This document shows positions 20,856 through 32,913 of a stretch of 64,000 nucleotides of DNA, piece after piece. The notes below the pieces were generated by a model. That model saw nothing but the letters and a program-made list of their open reading frames with translations, ran no database searches and was not told the DNA's origin. Position 1 is the stretch's first letter. The number at the start of each line of letters is the position of its first letter. Where the stretch lies: contig CM054145.1 of NCBI GenBank assembly GCA_028751875.1, positions 46,833,584 to 46,897,583 on the forward strand. The letters run 5' to 3'. Source of the DNA: Rapana venosa. Lineage: Eukaryota > Mollusca > Gastropoda > Neogastropoda > Muricidae. The position numbers were made by a program, and so were the translations under genes.

Positions 20856-22839
20856 GACTGAGTAATGAGTAACTACACCATTTTACTCAAGTAATAAGGA
20901 GGTAGATTGCAGTTAGAAATGCCAAGTTTATTGCCTTTGCCTCCAAGGTCGTCAGGACCTAGACAACAATCTCCCCAGAGTCAAAAGACATCAAACAGCT
21001 CTACCCGAGGCCAAAACATGGGTTAGTTTGCATTACTGCTGAAAGTGTACAAAATTGGATAGTTCAACTGTGATTGATAGGAAATTATCAAACTTATGTA
21101 TAAGTCATGTGGAGGGAGGAAAGAGGGGAGATTGCATAACAAGCGGAGGGGGGGGAGATGATGTAATATGTGAATCATTATAACTGCTCCAATTGTGTTA
21201 ATAGTTATGAACACTTGGCGAGGGTCCCCCCAGGGCGTGTGTGTTGTGGGTGTTTGTGGTTTGCTGCTTTTGGGTAATCATAGAGAGTTTAGATGGTGTG
21301 ACAATTTGAGAGAGAGGATTGGCTTGCAGTATTTCCTAGTATGTCCCCCCCCGCCCGAAGTAGTTTGTGTGGGAGGCGTGCGGCGTTTTTGTGTTGTTTT
21401 TTAAGTGATTCAGTGGGATGTGCTTGAGAAATTATTATCTTGGTTTCTATCCTCACTGTCCATGAAATTGAGGATTGGGATTTTTTGTTCATGAATGCTT
21501 TTTTTGTGTGAGGAATGTGAGTGGAGAAAAATACTAGCTGTGCGCAACACGTTAAATGTTTGTAGGACTTGGTGGCAACGTCTGATGTGTAAGAAAAAAT
21601 CTTTCTTAATTAGATGAGAGTTGCTTCCAGCACTCCGTGTAATATACATTATGAAAACTGACAATGATTAAACTGTATTCTCCCACTCGGCAATGATTAA
21701 ATATTGCTCCCCATTGGTTCAGATGAGATTAGAAAATATTTTGTGGTAATCTGCCCTTCATGCTGTATACCTTGTACTGCTTGTGATAGTATTTTGTGAT
21801 AGAAAAACATCTCGGGGAAAAGTTGTGCAGACCTAAAAAATACACGCAGAAATTATGGAAAGATAGGGGCGAAAGACACTTTGATTTTGTCGAAGTAGAT
21901 TATTTTTGTTTGCTAATAAAAAATATTCACGAAAACCATGTTGGTGGTTTATGTTTTTCTTTTATTTACTCTGGTTGTGTGTGAGGGAGGAAGGTTGTTG
22001 GGTGGAACATCAGGATGAAGGAGATTGAGGCAAGGAAGTAAAAGGAGGGTTTTAGGAGGGACATGGTTGACATTTTCGATGAGTGGGGATAGAAGTCGGT
22101 GGCTGATTAGATGTTGTTCACAAGAGCTTATTTTGGGCTCATTTTTTAATTAAGCACTTAACCAAAAAATATTAATAGGGCAATTGTTCAAAAACTGTGT
22201 TAGGCCCGAAAATGCTTTGATATCCAAACTGCAATTTGTATGTGGACACTGACGTCATTGCATCGCTGTAGCTGTTGAGTAGGACCGGAGATTCGATTAA
22301 ATTTTCTCCATGCTATTGGCAAGCTATCGTCACATTTGTCTGAGACTACATATCATTTGTCTATGTGCTATTGTGTCCACATGCATTCTAAACATTCAGA
22401 ACCACGACGCTGAACAGCAACCATTTCCCTCGTCTAATGAAAACTGTGTAACACTAACCTCCGCTAATACACCTAACTGATCACCTAACCCTGAGACCCA
22501 GACTGGTGGACAGATCAGAAAAGCCGGTAGACAACGGATATGCGACAAATATGGCTAGAAAGAAAGTTTTTCGTTTGAATTTTTCTGAGAGTAGAACGGC
22601 AGCAAGTTTAGACCCAATGCTTAAAACTAACGAAAAAAGTCAAAAATGCGACGGAAAATGAAATTAAAAAATAATTAAAACAAATAATAATCGTAAGAGG
22701 ATATCAGATGCTATGGTTGGTGTGAAAGATAGGAACAATTTTGGGTGTTTTCGAGTGAGTGGTGCAGAGCATTTTGTTATACTTTTTATGGTGGGTTATT
22801 TCGTATTAGCTGGATTAGATTAGATCCGTAGTTTTGTAT
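20856..22839. other. Unannotated non-coding region
   Basis: No coding segment, transposon motif or tandem array stands out. Short G-rich runs occur near 21120-21150 and C-rich runs near 21340. Confidence 0.45.
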
Positions 22840-23510
22840 TGTGTTGTTATTTGTGTAATATTGTTATTGTTTGGTGTTTTCAATTTTATAGTTGTCGTTT
22901 GTTTTGTTAATTTTTTTTTTTGTTTTTATAGATGTTTTGTTGGTTTTTCGTCTTTATTGTTTTTTTTATCGTGTTGATGTTGTTTGTTTATGTTGGTTTA
23001 ATTTGTTTTGTTAGGTATGGTGTGTTGTTGGTTCTATTGGGATGTATTTGTTTTTAATTTGGTTTTTTCGTTGTTTGTTTATGTGTTTGAGGTTGTGTAG
23101 ATTTTTTGTTTGTTTTTTTTCTTAAGTTAGATATTTTTGTATTCTTCGTTATCAAGTTTGTTTTTTGATGATTTTTGTTGATTCTTTCTCTATTGTGTGA
23201 TGTGTGTTATTTGCTTATTTGTTTTTATTTATCTTTTTCGTTCGCTTATGTTTAATGTGTTTTATTTTTAGTTGTTTGGTTTTTGTTTTTTCTTTGGTGT
23301 TAGATGTTGTGTTTAGTTTTGTTTGTTGTGGTTTTGTTTTGTGTTAATTTATTTGGATCTTTCATTTTGATGTTTGTTTTTTTTTTGTTTTGTGTCTGTT
23401 GTTTGTTTCTCATGTTTTTTTTCGATGTTATGATAATTCTGTTTTTTTTCAAGTTTGTTGTTTTGTGTTTTGTTAGACTTTGTACTTATTTCTCTCGCGT
23501 GTAGAATTTT
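22840..23510. repeat. G/T-only (keto-skewed) low-complexity tract
   Basis: About 670 bases made almost entirely of T and G on the + strand, without a fixed repeat unit (TTTGTTTG, TTGTTATT, GTTGTTTG and so on). The frames that cross it are F, V, L and C-rich artefacts. Confidence 0.8.
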
Positions 23511-26500
23511 TTTTAGGAATGAAGGATGGCCTTGGGGGCGGGGGGATGGGGTGGGCGTGTGTGGTGGGCTATAATGTGGTATATAGGATGGGGAAAGTCA
23601 TCACGATTGAAGATGGGGATAGGGGGGCAGGCATTAGTCACTTTCTGATTCAGTTCAGGGGAAGCTGGAAGCATTTTAGTTTACTTAAAAAAAAACAAGA
23701 AGTTGGGGGTGTCTTTTATGAATGCACAGGATCTGCAAGAACTATTTCGAAAAGGCAGATGCTGTTTTGAAAATTTGTATTTCAAAACAAAATAGAGGAT
23801 GCTTGTTTTCGAATAATCATTAGGGAAGCGGGTATGGGAGCTAGAAAAAAAAAACGAGGAATCATTGCAGAAAAGAGTGCTATTAGAACGAAAGGATAGA
23901 ACTTAGCTAAGTTGTCAGGTTGTGTGTGTATGCCGTTGCTTTTGGCGAATCCATGGGATGGTATAAACAGACATTGTCAACTACAGTGGATTGCCCAAAT
24001 CTGCTATTCCCTGTAGTTCCGCTGAGTTCGGTTGTGTTAAAATGTATTTTATTTCTTTTAAAACAAAAATAGATTGTTGTCTGTATGGAGTTTTTGACAA
24101 CTTGCATTAGAAAACGGCGTTTCTAATCTTTTATTTTACCCAAAAAATGGGTTAAGAAGATGGTATGCCATTCATTCTATGTGTACAATGTGAGCATTGG
24201 CATTGGTGGTGTGTGTGTTACGTTATTTTTCTTGCTTTTTTGTCCATTGCCATAAGTCAGGTTACATGCCCATTACATGTCATAGGCTCATCGGCATCGC
24301 TTTTTCCAAAAACAATGCAATGTACTGTCACAGCTTTTTTGTGCTTTATTATAAATATGGAAAGTGGGGGAGAATTTAAAAGATGGATTTGAAAAAAGAG
24401 AATGAAAGAAAAATGGGGGAAAATGTTGGAGGCCCCACCCCCAAAATGTGGTTGTTATTGGAAAGAGTAAAGTGAAACAAATGTATCAGGCAGTGCTCTC
24501 ATAGCTGCATGATTTCTTCTTGTGGTTTTCTTGCAGTTGTCCATATTTGTACTGTATGTATGTCCAGTTCAGCTATTTTTTTGCAATTTCATTTTCAGGT
24601 GTATTGAAATTTTAATGCAATTGTTGTGAAATACTCGTGTTCTACCAGATCGTTGACTCAATTAATACCAAAAATGGTACTGGTTGTGGTTTTGTTTTAG
24701 CCTTTTTGTTATAAGTACGCTTTTTGTGCTCATGTGAAAAACCTGGATTGTGTAAAAGTAGAAAATGGTTTGAAGCGGGTGTGTGTGGTGTTGTGGTGGG
24801 ATATATTTTTTGTAAAGCAGCTATTGAAACTTTGGCTGTATTTCGAGTTTTTGTGTGCATTAAATCACTTCTTCAAATAGAAGAAAAAAAACATGCATTT
24901 CAGCAAGGAATTGCTGATAGACAGCTAGCTTGCCTTTTCCTTTTTCTTTGCTTGTTGATCACATCTTTTACATAATTATATATATGGACATATACAGTTT
25001 TCCTAGACTTAACGAAAACTATTGTTACTTTCACTTTTTTTTTAAGTTCATGAGTTTAAAGTATGAGCGCCAAGTGATGGCCTTTTTCTGAGTCATATCT
25101 CTTTGAAAAATGTCGAGTTATAGTGTAAGTGCTGTGTTACCCACAGAGCCTATAGACCATTTGACTCGCCATAGTTGACTGTTGTTAAGTCTGTTAGTGA
25201 CTTATGGTTTTGTCATGCGCAGCTGTTGTTGCCTGTTTTGGGGCTGTCCATACCCCTGGTGTAGGGGCATGTGTTGTGTTGCTTTGTTTTCTGCCATGGG
25301 GTTGCTTGACTTCGGAGTTGTTTATTAGTTATTTTATTTTTCTAGCTATAAATGCTAGGTGCGACCCAATACAACTTTTCCAAAATTTCTTCCAAACATA
25401 GACTGCCTTTCTTAATTACACAGAGCTTTTAAATTAACATTTCAGTAAGTTTTTTTAAAAATTTGAATATCCAATTCATTTTAGAGGCTTGAAATTTCTC
25501 GGCTTTATTTGGGCAGTTGTGTAATTGATTTAGTTGCATGAAGCCATTTCAAACTATGCCCACAATCAATTTTTTTAAAACCTTCAAGCGAAAGGTAGTA
25601 TATGTATGTAGCCTTTTGCCTGTATCAAGTCTTGATCACAACGATCTAGACATGGCTTAAAATGTAATTGACCCATCCTCTTTATGTGAAATTTTAAGAC
25701 AATGTTTTGTGTGGTATAATGATGGTAGATTGGTTTGAGTTATACAGTTAACGCTCTCCACTTTTTTGCTGCCCCTTCCCCATTTTTCCTATTCCACAGT
25801 CAAAAGTATTTTTATGTACATTTTGCTAAAATATATTGTATTTGAAGCTGTTTGTCTAATTGGCTTTGCTCACATGCAAGTGTAAATTGGACATCCCATT
25901 TGCAAGGAGGATTTTTTTTGCTTTTGTGTTGCAAATATCGGTGATTAATTTTTGGTTAGTACACTTCATCTTAAAACCCCAACTTGTTCTAGAATTCCAA
26001 CTGAAAATGTTCAGAGGCGGATACCTTTACAACCCAGTTTAATTACCTGTCATGTGTATCTAAGCATGGCCATCTGAATGAAAGGAGAAAATGTTTCTTT
26101 AGAGGATCAACACAATGTTTTCTGTAGCCAGTATTGCTTCCATGTTTCCTGTATGTGGTGAGCACACACCACTGGCACTGGACTATCCAACTGACTTTCT
26201 AAGCTGAGAAAAATACAAGCTGTGTACAACTTTTTCTTAAAAAATTTGCAAGCTGATAATTTGTACTTGTTCATGGGGGGTGTACTCTCTGGCTGTAAAG
26301 ATAACATGGCTGGGATTATTGAATTATGCTTGTCATTTATGAGTTTTAAAAGCATATTGGAATGAACACGCACTTGTGGTTATTTCAAATGATACTGTGA
26401 AAATTCTCAAGCGAAAAAAAGCCAGTTGGTCGGTCATTGTGTCGCTGCTGGTCAGAGCATTGGGAAAAAGCCTACCTCCCCTTCAGCCAAAAAAAGAAGC

Positions 26501-26746
26501 TGGAGTTAGGGTTGGGTAGCCGGCTCGCAGCTGAAAAAAAATAAAGCAAAATTGAAAGGAAACTTCAGAATGACTTAACATTGTTAAAGCTTGATGAAAA
26601 ATGGAAGCAGTGCAAAAATCATGAGACGGTAAATAAAACAAAAGCTTGGTCGAGGTCTTTGTTCAGAGTTCAATATGTGACTGACTGTGTAGAGTATGCG
26701 CTAAAGATAATTTACCTTTGATCTCTCTAATTATTTACCTTCTCAA
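23511..26746. other. Unannotated non-coding region
   Basis: A+T-rich DNA with no frame above 100 codons and none showing a domain. I looked for LINE, DNA transposon and SINE signatures on both strands and found none that I could support. Confidence 0.45.

Positions 26747-26820
<74 letters not shown>
26747..26820. repeat. (TC)n microsatellite
   Basis: A nearly perfect TC run of about 74 bases immediately before the LINE 3' end. Confidence 0.95.
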
Positions 26821-26823
<3 letters not shown>

Positions 26824-27345
26824 CAAAGTACTCAGTCTATCAGATCCACACGAACAACGCATTCAGATGTATTCAGATGCCTGTCACTGACATGAGTGAA
26901 GATTTTGGAATTACAACCCAGATTCCAACAAACCACAGTTGGCCGTCCTCCTTCATCTGTTTCTGGTCCATCCACCTGGAATGTCCTCCCTCATTTCACT
27001 CGTCAAAAGCCTTCACTTGATTCCTTCAAATCCAGCCTCAAAACACACTTATACCTACCTGAGACTTTCCCCCCACAAATCTTCCCTAATTTTCCAACGC
27101 TTCTTTCACAGTCTAAAGTGTTGTTCCGTGGTGTGTGTGTTTGTGTGTTGTGTTGTGTGTTGTGTGTGTGTTGAGTGTATGTTGTGCGTGCGTTGCGTGC
27201 GTAGTGCGCGCGCAATGTATTTCTCATTATTTTAAGGAGAGTTGCATGCCTGTAAATGATTGAAGTGCAAGCGCTTCGATTTGTTTTTTTTACAAGATTC
27301 AGCGCTATTTAAATACCATGTATTATTATTATTTAAATTCTATAC
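26821..27345 (+). pseudogene. Jockey/CR1-like LINE 3' end
   Basis: The + strand reads SSVSGPSTWNVLP (about 26955-26995) and then SLDSFKSSLKTHLYLPE (about 27018-27068). This is the W-N-x-L-P...F-K-x-x-L-K-T-H-L sequence that ends the RT protein of many mollusc LINEs. A TG-rich 3' UTR follows, then GTGCAAGCGCTTCGATTTG and CAGCGCTATTTAAATACCATGTATTATTATTATT, a conserved 3' tail ending in (ATT)n. Everything upstream is truncated. The 16.4-kb duplicated block starts inside this element at 26913. Confidence 0.75.
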
Positions 27346-27369
27346 AACACAGCAAACAAAGACGAACAA

Positions 27370-27779
27370 TTAACTGTTCATGTGTCAACAACACAACAAG
27401 CACTGAACTCCTTTGAAGAGCTCAACACAGCATGGGCAAGAGAAGATGCGCAACTTCGAATATTCAGCAGAAACAGCAAGATGAGGAATCAGGATGGGAC
27501 AGTTGTAAGGTTCTTACGCATAGACTACAGCAAACAAAGTTTTCATCCCATTGTTGGAGGTGCTACATTCCCCTAACATAGAAATAGTAACAAAAACGGC
27601 TGTGCTAAACATACAGAACAAAGATGATAAGTGCTTTTATGTGGTGTGTGCTAGCAATGTTGTTCCTATAAACTAATGCAGAGAGTGGCAAACATCATGA
27701 CAGTGTAACAAGCTCGAACTTCACCTGGTATTACCTTCCCTTTGAAGTGAAAATATTGATGCTTTGAGAACTAAACCCC
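27370..27779 (+). other. Sequence upstream of the polymerase remnant
   Basis: It contains an open stretch of about 64 codons at 27382-27576 (ALNSFEELNTAWAREDAQLR and so on) that I cannot assign. It lies on the same strand just before the polymerase remnant and may be part of the same element. It is repeated in copy 2. Confidence 0.3.
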
Positions 27780-30505
27780 CCAATTAGTGTTAATGTGTAC
27801 ACTTGGGAAGATACAGAACCAAGGTTAAAGACCGTTGAGGATATCCAAAGGTTCCCTACAGTTTGTAGTCCTGATAAGAATCATGTAGACCTTTTGTTAA
27901 TCACAATGACAATGGCTACCATTATACACTAATCATAACAATGAGTAGACGTATTGACCATACCACAAAAAAGCATCAAAAGCAAGAGTTTCTTAGACGA
28001 TGCTTATTCGTTTTACCATCACTACAACACCTGCTGACAAACCCAGAAAAACATTGTAAGTGTGAGGCTGAAGCAATACATTACTATGTCACACACAAGA
28101 CCGGAAGCAAGTGTACTTCAAGAAGATAAAAAAGTTACAAAAGAGCCCTTATGTAGTGTATGCTGACTTCGAGTCCTATCATTGTGCCATACCAAGGACA
28201 GTAGAAAAAGATATACCTAAAACAGTCCTGCTAGTAATCACCAATTTTGTTCCTTTGCTTATGGTTGTTGTTAAAATCAGATGGTGGACACTCAAGCCAG
28301 TTTTGTATAAGGTCCCAGACGCGGCCTAAGGTTTTCTTGAACACATGAAAGCAAATCATAACCCTACTCTCAACAGCTAAACCGACAAGAATCATTATGA
28401 CAAAGAAGAACAGAACATATCCCTCTGTCAACACAGTGTTGGATTTGTGGTAATACTCTTGCTGGTGAGCCCATAGTCCAAGATCATGACCACATCAGTG
28501 GTAAGTTTCAGAGCCCACATAGTAAGTTAATCTACAACTAAAAGTAGATCCCAAAAACATGAGCTGCAGTCTCTTCCACAAATCTAAGAGGTTACGACTC
28601 ACACCTAATCATGCAGGCAGTAACTGATGATAAAGGCTTACGCAATGCACAATCATCAAGAAGTAACTGACTTTTACACTAAATAGCTTAATCCTTCTTT
28701 GATTCTGGCCAACATCGGATGGGATCTCTAGAGTCCTTGTCATCATCACTGATACTTGCTCAATTACAAAAAATACTTCGACACAAAGCTCGTGCGAAAA
28801 AGGATCTAATCCTTATGATACACTGGACCATGGGAAAGCTTTGATGAAGAAGAGCTAGGCCGCGCAAAAGGATATCTTCTTCACAGCAGACTGACAGAGC
28901 CAAATGAATCCAGTGATGATGACTATCAGCATATGCTCCACAGTGGGCATGGCAAAAGATGCAGTGTCGACGATGGGCGATTACCATGATCAGTATCTAC
29001 TTGCTGATGCCAATGTTTTTGCTTGCTGATGTCTTTGAACTAACTGAAAGACCGGAATGAAACATACGGACTAGACCATCCAACATTATATTACAGCACC
29101 GGAATGTCTTTGGGAATGCTTCTTGAAGTTTACTGGTGCAGATTGATTTGTTTCTGACTGCCAATGCTCCAAATGATTGAGATGGACTGCGGGTGGCATC
29201 CAGTAAGGCATCGCACATTACTGTAAAGGCAAACAACAAATATTTAGAAACTATGAATCCTAGCAAAGCTTCTAACTACTTCATAGTACTTGGACCAAAC
29301 AATCTGTATTGATGGCGATGTGTCAGTCACTACCACTAAGAAACTTCAGTTGTTTTAATGTCCTTTTTGCTGTTGAAGGAGACTCTAAAACGTTGTCAAA
29401 ATGTGCCTGATCAAGCACGTAAGGTTGGATCTAAGAAGAGGATTTAGTCTATCCCCATGAAAAACATGAACGCACAAATGACTACCCAATGGGCAGCAGA
29501 AAGGCTCAAACATCTCCAACAGAACCACCAAAGCTTGTACCAAACTTAATACAAGAGCAAGTATGTTTGCACTACAGACAGCTACAGTTCTACTAAGCCG
29601 GGTTTAATTCTTACCTGCTGTTTCATCGTTCATTGTGGTTGACCAAGAGCCGAATCATGAAACCAACAACCCATGAAGAACACTGATCTGAGAACGAAGG
29701 CAACCGATGCATCGAAAAAGGATACTTCAAGCTCATGAACAATAGCTGCTGGTAAAACAATGGAGGAACCCACACAAAAGAAAAGATTCAGACAATTCAT
29801 AAAAGAACACGAAGCATAAAGCTAACATCAAAGCCTGAAGCCTATCAAGACTACAGACAATTCCATGACAGTCTGTATGGCATCAATAAAGAAGAAAGTT
29901 GCAGGTTATACTAACAAGCAGTATCATTGGTTAGTGTCTGGAGCTGTCAAAAGCTGATGGATGCTAGGAATCTTGTATGATTATCAAGCCTAACATCCTG
30001 CTAAAGGGTCTTTTACACAGACACAACTCTTTCATCCTAGACATACCCACAGAAATATTTACAAAGACCTTGTAGAGGACGTAGCGCTGGGATCAGAGCA
30101 TTGTATGACACCGTGATTATCCAAAACAGTCCCTTGCATTCATCAGTAACAAAAAAGTTTATTGTAAGATGAAGGATGAATGAACGCACTATTATCAAAG
30201 AATATGTTGGGCTAGGGCCCAAGATGTAATCGTATGCAAGCATCAGGTGTTATAAAAAAGGCAAAAGGCGTGGCAACAGAGGTCCAACAGCATCATCATG
30301 ATAACTACAAAGAGGCCTCTTTGAAGGTAAGGTATTTCCATCATGACATCCCAAAGCTCTGCCTCAACCCAGCCATCAGATCAACACACCTGAGGTTTAG
30401 ACAAAAGACATTGATTGCGCAGGAACAAAACGAGTATAATTTCTTCACCAGAGCACGCATACGCACTAGGACACTGGAGAACAAAGTAATAATTATTAAT
30501 TAATT
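27780..30505 (+). pseudogene. polB: Polinton/Maverick-type protein-primed DNA polymerase B, decayed (copy 1)
   Basis: Family-B polymerases of the protein-primed type (DNA_pol_B_2) replicate Polinton/Maverick elements and related viruses. Landmarks occur in order on the + strand in shifting frames: a cysteine- and histidine-bearing knuckle near 27990-28075, the exonuclease motif YADFE at about 28159-28173, GYDSHLIM near 28590, an YHD exonuclease motif near 28983, KANNKY and NNLY near 29226-29310, NDYPM near 29480, KLMNNS (motif B) at about 29730-29747 and GLGPKM near 30212. At the expected motif C site (30011-30028) the frame reads D-T-T rather than the catalytic D-T-D. More than a dozen stops and shifts make it inactive. 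Some shifts could be sequence errors, because this block shows an indel-rich signature elsewhere. It converges on an integrase 460 bases downstream. Confidence 0.83.
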
Positions 30506-30960
30506 AATTTTTTTAATCATTTATAATACAGCTAAAATTTTGGAAGAAACTCCAATGGATTGTTTACTCTTTATCGAATACTATGGTAGTAGTACCATGC
30601 CACGTCTCCTGCTTTTACAGTGCGACATTCTAGATGACTTTGGCGAGCAATAGAAATAAAACGTGATCATGGCCGAAAGAAGAATTGCTAAATAATATTC
30701 TAGGAGTTTTTAGTAAAGATGAGAGAGTGTCCAACCCACTTCAGTATTATCAAAAATGTCCATAAATGTAGTAACAATAAACAGTTAATGAGACCATACA
30801 GTCACTAACAACTTACATTTGATGAAATAGTACCAACCTTACTAGAAGCGGACAGAATAGGTGGCACTAGCTGCAGTTCTCACTAACAAAACCCGCCTGT
30901 GTGCTGGTAATGACAAATAATAAATAGCGAGGATCCACTCCACAACTTTTTTTTTTTCTT
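30506..30960. other. Spacer between polymerase and integrase remnants
   Basis: A+T-rich (ATTAATTAATTAATT near 30496), with no frame recognised. It separates two convergent remnants. Confidence 0.45.
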
Positions 30961-30964
30961 TCAT

Positions 30965-31565
30965 AAAGTGTCTATTCTCCAGAATGGGATCTGTTGCTCG
31001 TTTAACTGTCCTGTCTTCAGCTTCTCCAGGAGCCTACTATCTCTCATTTCTTTCCGAAGGGTATAGTGGTGAATAGAAGGTGTTGTTTGGATGTGCTGCT
31101 GTATTGTTTGCCTTTGATAGCGTCCACAGGTATTAACCCTATGCTTTAGTTATTCTCAGAGTTCATTTGCTCTCAAAAACGCAGGCAGTCTCTTACCCAC
31201 TCTGTATTTCGTTGCTGGGATCATGATTTCTGTGGTACTGATATGCAAACAGTCCTTTCTGCTAACAGCTTGTTAAAACTTTCAACCAGTGCTTGAGATC
31301 TGTGTTGCCTGGTAAACCTCTTACCATCAACGCACTGAATAAGTCTGGGATATTTTAGTGTTCCCCAAAATACATTTCTTGCAAATGCAACTGCAGTTCC
31401 GCGGTGGCACTCTTTTCAGTAAGGGCTTCTGCATCTTTATACCTAGACCTACTCCACTACAGTAAGAGCAATAACTTTACCACTTATCTTCTGATTGTGT
31501 CGATGTGGTACGTATAAAAGGTCGATAACGTCAGCGTGTAGACCAGATTGACTGCATCTTTTGTG
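30965..31565 (-). pseudogene. Polinton-type retroviral-like integrase, decayed (copy 1)
   Basis: On the - strand the order of motifs fits the integrase of Polinton/Maverick elements. DVIDLLYVPHRHN (core start, about 31485-31530) is followed by LTVVE (about 31460), WGTLKYPRLIQ with DGKRF (about 31310-31365), the catalytic-glutamate region QALVESFNKLLAERT (about 31255-31300), then EWVR and VDAIKGK (about 31100-31125), and at the C-terminal end GEAEDRTVKRATDPI (about 30985-31030). The frame changes several times and stops interrupt it; the zinc-binding N-terminus is not seen. The pairing with polymerase B on the opposite strand is diagnostic for the element class and raises confidence in both calls. 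Confidence 0.75.
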
Positions 31566-32519
31566 TACTCATATTTCTACTATAAAGTATAAATATTTAT
31601 TTGTAATCTCTTAATACATATTGAATGATTCGTTGTCAGGCTGTTTGCTTTGCAATGGGTTGGCTGTTGTTTGTGGTTTTGGCTTTTGTTCTCTTGCTGT
31701 GTTCTTGTCTTGCTGGTTGCTTGCTGCTCCTACTCTATAGCTGTATAACCAATTCCATAGCTGTTAATACCCATAATATTAGTAAGACTGAATGTTTGTT
31801 TTTGGTGATGCTGTGTCCCTTTTTTCTGTGTTTCTTAGGCATTCAGTTTCTAAGTGTTTCTCAAGTAAAGATATCTTGCTTTGCTTGTTGCTAGATTTTC
31901 TGTCGAGTCCATCTGCTAACCTCTTTCCAGCTCAACTCTCCCAGGTATTCTTTGATTACAGATGTCACTTGTGAAAAGGGAGGGTTGCTCATGTTCTTGC
32001 ATTCTCCTGTGCTTCTCTGTTAGTTCGGTGTGCTGTGTTCTTTTCCTCCATCTGTCCTCTATGTGTTAAATTTTTATATGTTTTTTATATATGTCTCACA
32101 CTAAACATACTGTCTAACCAGAGCCAAAACGGTAATACATTATCACAGCCAAGTGTCACCCAGCGTTCTAACAAAATAGGATCTTGTAAGGTCAAAAGCT
32201 AAGTCACTTCTGGAGTCCAACATTAAAGACCTAATTGTTCTTTAGCATATAACCAATTACATATCCCTAGCTTTTCACTACTTGCTCCAGAAGATTCAGA
32301 CCTTATAAAATACTTAATAATGTCTTTGGTGTAACTGCTGCAGCTGTTACAACTGTTAGTTTCTGCCTAAAATGCTTGTTTTACCCACAAGCAGCAAGAG
32401 TACAACTTCTCCTTCCTATCCAGTAGATTCTTCTCATCTGTTATTTCTTCTTGACTAGAACCAGTAGATTCATCAACAAAAGTTTAGTACGCAATTCATG
32501 TTGCTAACTTTAATCAATA
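31566..32519. other. Unassigned part of the Polinton relic or flank
   Basis: An 89-codon hydrophobic frame at 31625-31894 on the + strand is probably chance, since no ordered domain appears. Capsid, protease and packaging ATPase genes of a Polinton would be expected within 10 kb, but I cannot recognise them here. Confidence 0.4.
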
Positions 32520-32755
32520 TATTTTTGTGTAAAATAATGTTGTTGTTCTTGACAAGTTGTTGATAAGGTGGTTTTGATAAGTTGTTGATGGGGATTGTTA
32601 TTTCGTGACAAGTCGTAATATAGTTCTTGTTTTTAGTTTCTTGATAAGTTCTTGTAATTCTCTGGTAAGTTCTTGTATTATTGTTAATAATTCTTAGCAA
32701 GTTCTTGATAAGTTGTTGATAATTGTTAATAAGTTGTTAATAATTATTGTTTTAA
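32520..32755. repeat. Minisatellite of about 12-bp units (AAGTTGTTGATA)
   Basis: GATAAGTTGTTGATAAGG, GATAAGTTCTTG, GGTAAGTTCTTG and GATAATTGTTAATAAGTTG recur with irregular spacing over about 235 bases. It lies downstream of the integrase remnant and is repeated in copy 2. Confidence 0.8.
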
Positions 32756-32913
32756 GCATAAATTCCCATATTTTATAGTTTAACCCCATAAAAATTAATT
32801 ATATTACTTTCAGTTTTGAGTAGAGAGATAGGGAAAAAGCCGAATTCAAGGTAACAGCCTTATTTTTTTAATAAAACTATCAAGTTTTTGTTCATGAGGC
32901 GAAGTTTGCTGTT
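32756..32913 (+). repeat. Dispersed repeat pair, first member
   Basis: It shares ATAAATTCC, TATTACTTTCAGTTTTGAGTAGA, GATAGGGAAAA, GCCTTATTTTTT, AACTA-C-AAGTTTT and CATGAGGCG with 33986-34143. Identity is perhaps three quarters by eye. The class is unknown. Confidence 0.65.

Noticed and set aside
31625..31894. 89-codon hydrophobic frame as a membrane protein
   Set aside because: T-rich DNA easily gives such frames; no domain, no conservation evidence beyond the duplicated block.
32520..32755. CRISPR-like array
   Set aside because: Units are about 12 bases with no constant repeat and no unique spacers; it is a eukaryotic minisatellite.
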